A stretch of DNA of 64,000 nucleotides from Streptomyces niphimycinicus. GTDB taxonomy: Bacteria; Actinomycetota; Actinomycetes; Streptomycetales; Streptomycetaceae. Position 1 is the stretch's first letter. Each line of letters opens with the position of its first letter. Under the pieces are notes generated by a model. The model was not told the DNA's origin. It did no database searches and saw only the letters and a list, made by a program, of their open reading frames with translations. Both the position numbers and the translations under genes were made by a program. The stretch is from the NCBI RefSeq assembly GCF_018883605.1, contig NZ_JAHLEM010000001.1, positions 1 to 64,000 of the forward strand, written 5' to 3'. Below, piece by piece: positions 62,001 to 64,000 of this stretch.

Positions 62001-64000
62001 GCCACCGGCTGTCCGGAGCCGTCGGTCACCTCGACGGCCACCGAACCGCGGCCGTCGGGCGAGATCCGGGCGCGCACGCGGCCGGCGCCGACGGCGTGCA
62101 GGCTCACTCCGGCGAAGGAGAACGGCAGCCGGACCTGTCCCGGTCCGGTCCCGGCGACGCCCGAGTCGAGCAGGTCGGGAAGGAGGGCCTGGAGTACGGA
62201 GTCCAGCAGGACGGGGTGCAGCCCGAAGCCGCGGGTCTCGGCGTTCTCCGGCAGCTCCGCCTCGGCGAAGATCTCGTCACCGAGCCGCCACACGGCCCGC
62301 AGCCCCCGGAACGCGGGGCCGTAGCCCAGTCCGGCGTCGCCCAGCCGGTCGTAGAAGCCGTCCAGGTCCACCGGTGTGGCGCCGGTGGGCGGCCATTCCG
62401 TGACCGACGCCGCGGGCTCCGCCGGCTCGCTCGACGTCACGGCTCCGACCGCGTGCCGGGTCCAGCCGGTGCCCGGTGGCGCGTCCTCGGGGCGGCTGTG
62501 CACGCTCAGTGGCCGGTCGCCCGACTCGTCCGCGGCCTGCACCGACACCCTGATGTGGACAGCGGCGGTCTCCGCGAGCATCAGCGGTTTTTCCAGGGTG
62601 AGTTCGCGCAGGTGACCGCAGCCGACCTCGTCCCCGGCACGGATGGCCATGTCGATGAGCGCGGTGCCGGGCACCAGTACCGAGCCGAAGACGGTGTGGT
62701 CCGCCAGCCAGGGGTGGGAGCGCGGCGAGAGCCGTCCGGTGAGTACCACGCCGTCGGACTCCGGCAGTGCCAGCGCGGCGCCCAGCAGCGGGTGTCCGGT
62801 GGCGTCGAGCCCGTGGCCGGCCGCGTCGGCGGGTTCGGCGGTGTCCGCCAGCCAGTAGCGCTGTCGCTGGAAGGCATAGGTGGGCAGGTCGGCATGGGGC
62901 CTGGGAGTGTCGCCGAACGCCCTGGTCCAGTCGATGCGGACGCCGGCGACATGGGCGTCGGCCAGTGAGGTGAGCAGCCGCCGCAGCCCGCCCTGGTCAC
63001 GGCGGAGCGTGCCCACGGCGGCGATCTCCACGCCCATGGCGTCCGCGGTGTCCTGCGTGCCGACGGTCAGCACGGGCTGCGCGCTCGATTCGACGAAGGC
63101 GGTGAACCCGTCGCCGATCAGTGCCCGGACCGCGGCCTCGAAGCGGACGACGTGCCGCAGGTTGCGGTACCAGTACTCGCCGTCCAGCGCGGTCGTATCC
63201 AGCCGGGCCCCGTCCACCGTGGAGTAGAACGGGATATCGCTCTCGCGCGGCGCGATGCCGGTGAGACCGGCCTCGATCTCGGCCCGGATGTCGTCAACGT
63301 GCGCGGAGTGCGCGGCGAAGTCCACTCCGGCCAGCCGCCAGCGCAGTACGCCCAGGCGGGACAGTTCGCGTTCGAACTCGTGGAGGGCGTCGGCGTCGCC
63401 GGAGACCGCCACCGCGGCGGGGCCGTTCACCGCCGCGACCCACAGCCGGCCGTCCCACGGCCGCAGCAGGGCGCTCACCTCGGCGGCCGGTGCGACCACC
63501 GAGAGCATCCCGCCCCGGCCGCACAGTCGCCGCAGCGCCCTGCTGCGCGTCACGACCACCCGTGCCGCGTCGTTCAGTGACAGGGCTCCCGCCACACAGG
63601 CGGCCGCGATCTCGCCCTGGGAGTGCCCGACGACGGCCTCGGGCACGACGCCGTAGGAGCGCCATACCTCCGCCAGCGACACCATGATCGAGAACAGCAC
63701 GGGCTGGACCACGTCCACCCGGTCCGTTCCGGGCGCGCCTTCGGCGCCGCGCACCACGTCCAGGACCGACCAGTCGACGTACTCGCCCACCGCTTCGGCG
63801 CACTGCGCCATCCGGGCGGCGAACACCGGTTCCGTCTTCAGCAGTTCACGGGCCATTCCGGTCCACTGCGTGCCCTGGCCGGGGAAGACGAGGGCGATCC
63901 GGCCGGTCGCCGTCGCGGCGCCGCACACCACATGGGCCGCGGGCGTGCCCGTGCCCAGCGCGTCGAGCCCGCGCAGCAGTTCCTCGCGATCGTTCCCGAC
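59066..64000 (-). CDS. Type I modular PKS, fully reducing module (partial: AT-DH-ER-KR-ACP)
   Basis: The frame is open to the window edge, so the KS and the true start lie outside. AT: FPGQGTQWTGMARELL, VDVVQPV and GHSQGEIAAA (serine codon 63621-63619) are methylmalonyl-type, but the motif usually YASH reads FAAH (63319-63308). DH: HTVFGSVLVP and HPVLLDSVLQ are intact. ER (about 61330-60380): LNFRDVLITLGMYPGE and the NADPH loop HAAAGGVGMAAVQLA. KR: TGGTGTLGRALARHL and LDD (B-type) with GNYAAANTF. ACP: GFDSLTGVEL. A C-terminal docking region follows. The module should yield a fully reduced, alpha-methyl-branched unit. It is upstream of the two other PKS genes and probably co-transcribed. Confidence 0.94.
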   Translation of the reverse strand, partial: VGNDREELLRGLDALGTGTPAAHVVCGAATATGRIALVFPGQGTQWTGMARELLKTEPVFAARMAQCAEAVGEYVDWSVLDVVRGAEGAPGTDRVDVVQPVLFSIMVSLAEVWRSYGVVPEAVVGHSQGEIAAACVAGALSLNDAARVVVTRSRALRRLCGRGGMLSVVAPAAEVSALLRPWDGRLWVAAVNGPAAVAVSGDADALHEFERELSRLGVLRWRLAGVDFAAHSAHVDDIRAEIEAGLTGIAPRESDIPFYSTVDGARLDTTALDGEYWYRNLRHVVRFEAAVRALIGDGFTAFVESSAQPVLTVGTQDTADAMGVEIAAVGTLRRDQGGLRRLLTSLADAHVAGVRIDWTRAFGDTPRPHADLPTYAFQRQRYWLADTAEPADAAGHGLDATGHPLLGAALALPESDGVVLTGRLSPRSHPWLADHTVFGSVLVPGTALIDMAIRAGDEVGCGHLRELTLEKPLMLAETAAVHIRVSVQAADESGDRPLSVHSRPEDAPPGTGWTRHAVGAVTSSEPAEPAASVTEWPPTGATPVDLDGFYDRLGDAGLGYGPAFRGLRAVWRLGDEIFAEAELPENAETRGFGLHPVLLDSVLQALLPDLLDSGVAGTGPGQVRLPFSFAGVSLHAVGAGRVRARISPDGRGSVAVEVTDGSGQPVALARSLVTRAVTAGQLRGAGDSLYQVRWTPVAAGAPYAGRCAILGPDALGLRAGLEAAGVQVDMCPAPDALGEAVPDVVVVPVDGRDGDTRTTLRETLELAQRWLGDEASGGSRLVVVTRGAVATYAGEDVPDLAAAPTWGLLRTAQSEHPDRFVLIDVEDPEDAKDAKGPEDSESLDDTATDRGRALADAVGSGEPQVAIRGGVPLAPRLVPAASADRLTPPSDSRTWRLETARTGTIGGLALVDHPRAREPLPAGHVRIALRAAGLNFRDVLITLGMYPGEAVMGTEGAGIVLETAPGITDLRPGDRVFGLLAAGAGPVVVVDRRTLAVMPDDWSFVQAASVPAAFLTAYYGLVDLAGLRPGQSVLVHAAAGGVGMAAVQLARHLGAEVFGTAGPTKWDVLRSSGLPERHIASSRTTDFEARFREVTEGAGVDVVLNSLVRDLMDASLRLLPRGGRFLDMGKTDVRTPADVAAAHPGVTYRAFDLLDAGPERIGRMLEEIVELFERKALRHLPLTTYDIRRAPEAYRHMSQARHIGKIVFTVPAALDPQGTVLVTGGTGTLGRALARHLVTGHGARRLLLLSRQGMRAPGADDLATELTELGADVAVTACDVTDRAALADVLATVPADHPLTAVVHTAGALDDGVVESLTPRRLDTVTRPKIDAARHLHELTRGADLAFFALFSSAAGLLGAPGQGNYAAANTFLDALAHHRTAHGLPTVSLAWGLWSERSGLTGHLGAAELRRKAQRGVLGLSTEEGLALFDAALGTGEPVMAPVRLDTAALRGTRLPMLQGVLGAPSRRAVRSAGDPDSLTRRLLRLPPGERHQMLVDLVRGHAAAVLGFAGPDEIAARRGFQELGFDSLTGVELRNRLKAATGLRLPATLVFDHPSAFALGEFLHAQLVPDGHADARDVLAALHGLESTLAGLPSDAAPRAQVMARLRALLSAENGAPPADGIDLDSATDDELFHMVDDQAGG
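61479..61529 (-). repeat. 9-bp repeats encoding an Asp/Glu-Pro-rich insert in the KR structural subdomain
   Basis: On the plus strand TCTTCTGGG and TCTTTTGCG units alternate; the protein reads DVEDPEDAKDAKGPEDSES. The stretch is far more AT-rich than the rest of the gene and lies in a surface loop of the ketoreductase pseudo-domain. Confidence 0.75.

Overview
The window is about 64 kb of very GC-rich DNA from a filamentous actinomycete, almost certainly a Streptomyces or close relative. Codons end mostly in G or C, GTG starts and 4-bp start/stop overlaps are common, Tat-type signal sequences are frequent, sugar ABC transporters lack their own ATPase, and a modular polyketide synthase (PKS) enters from the right edge. 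No rRNA, tRNA or CRISPR array was seen. All calls come from reading the sequence; no database search was run.

Left part (1-8.3 kb). The end of a membrane protein is followed by a diaminopimelate-decarboxylase-type PLP enzyme. Next is a complete kdp potassium-ATPase operon, led by two tandem single-helix micropeptides (an unnamed 27-aa peptide and KdpF). A TetR regulator and a short-chain dehydrogenase follow, with a matching palindrome in front of each. No kdpD/kdpE sensor pair is in the window.

Middle-left part (8.4-34.2 kb). This is a patchwork of small metabolic and regulatory genes: a Tat-exported HD-domain protein, a pentose-phosphate operon tkt-gnd-zwf, a flavin disulfide oxidoreductase, a HAD phosphatase, a LacI regulator, an amidohydrolase, a divergent SDR/XRE pair, a hydrolase-MerR-acetyltransferase operon under a perfect MerR-like dyad, a Ppx/GppA phosphatase, a DMT transporter and a GH65 disaccharide phosphorylase. 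It is full of decayed genes: a deleted quinone oxidoreductase, zwf with an in-frame amber codon, a frameshifted histidine kinase, a hydrolase tail, a lysR/eamA divergent pair that lost both 5' ends, a protein kinase fused to its own distant WD40 end, a TPR-regulator tail and a gutted GH97 glucosidase.

Middle-right part (34.2-47.6 kb). Two divergent operons share one intergenic region with a cluster of ATTCAG/CTGAAT dyads. Leftward runs an unusual set: both halves of a glycine-decarboxylase-like P protein, an AcoX/ATP-NAD-kinase-like protein, an SDR and a GntR regulator, with no glycine-cleavage H or T protein. Rightward runs a sugar ABC transporter (lipoprotein and two permeases), a GH42 beta-galactosidase and a secreted GH63-like glycosidase, all overlapped or closely packed. 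A strong hairpin ends this block, followed by a beta-carbonic anhydrase.

Right part (48.3-64 kb). Three type I PKS genes lie on the minus strand in the order of transcription: a partial module with AT-DH-ER-KR-ACP (methylmalonyl-type AT with an odd FAAH motif), then KS-AT-DH-KR-ACP twice (malonyl-type ATs with HAFH). The last gene ends in a docking domain and not a thioesterase, so chain extension continues on a PKS outside the window. The three modules predict one fully reduced, probably methyl-branched unit followed by two conjugated double bonds.
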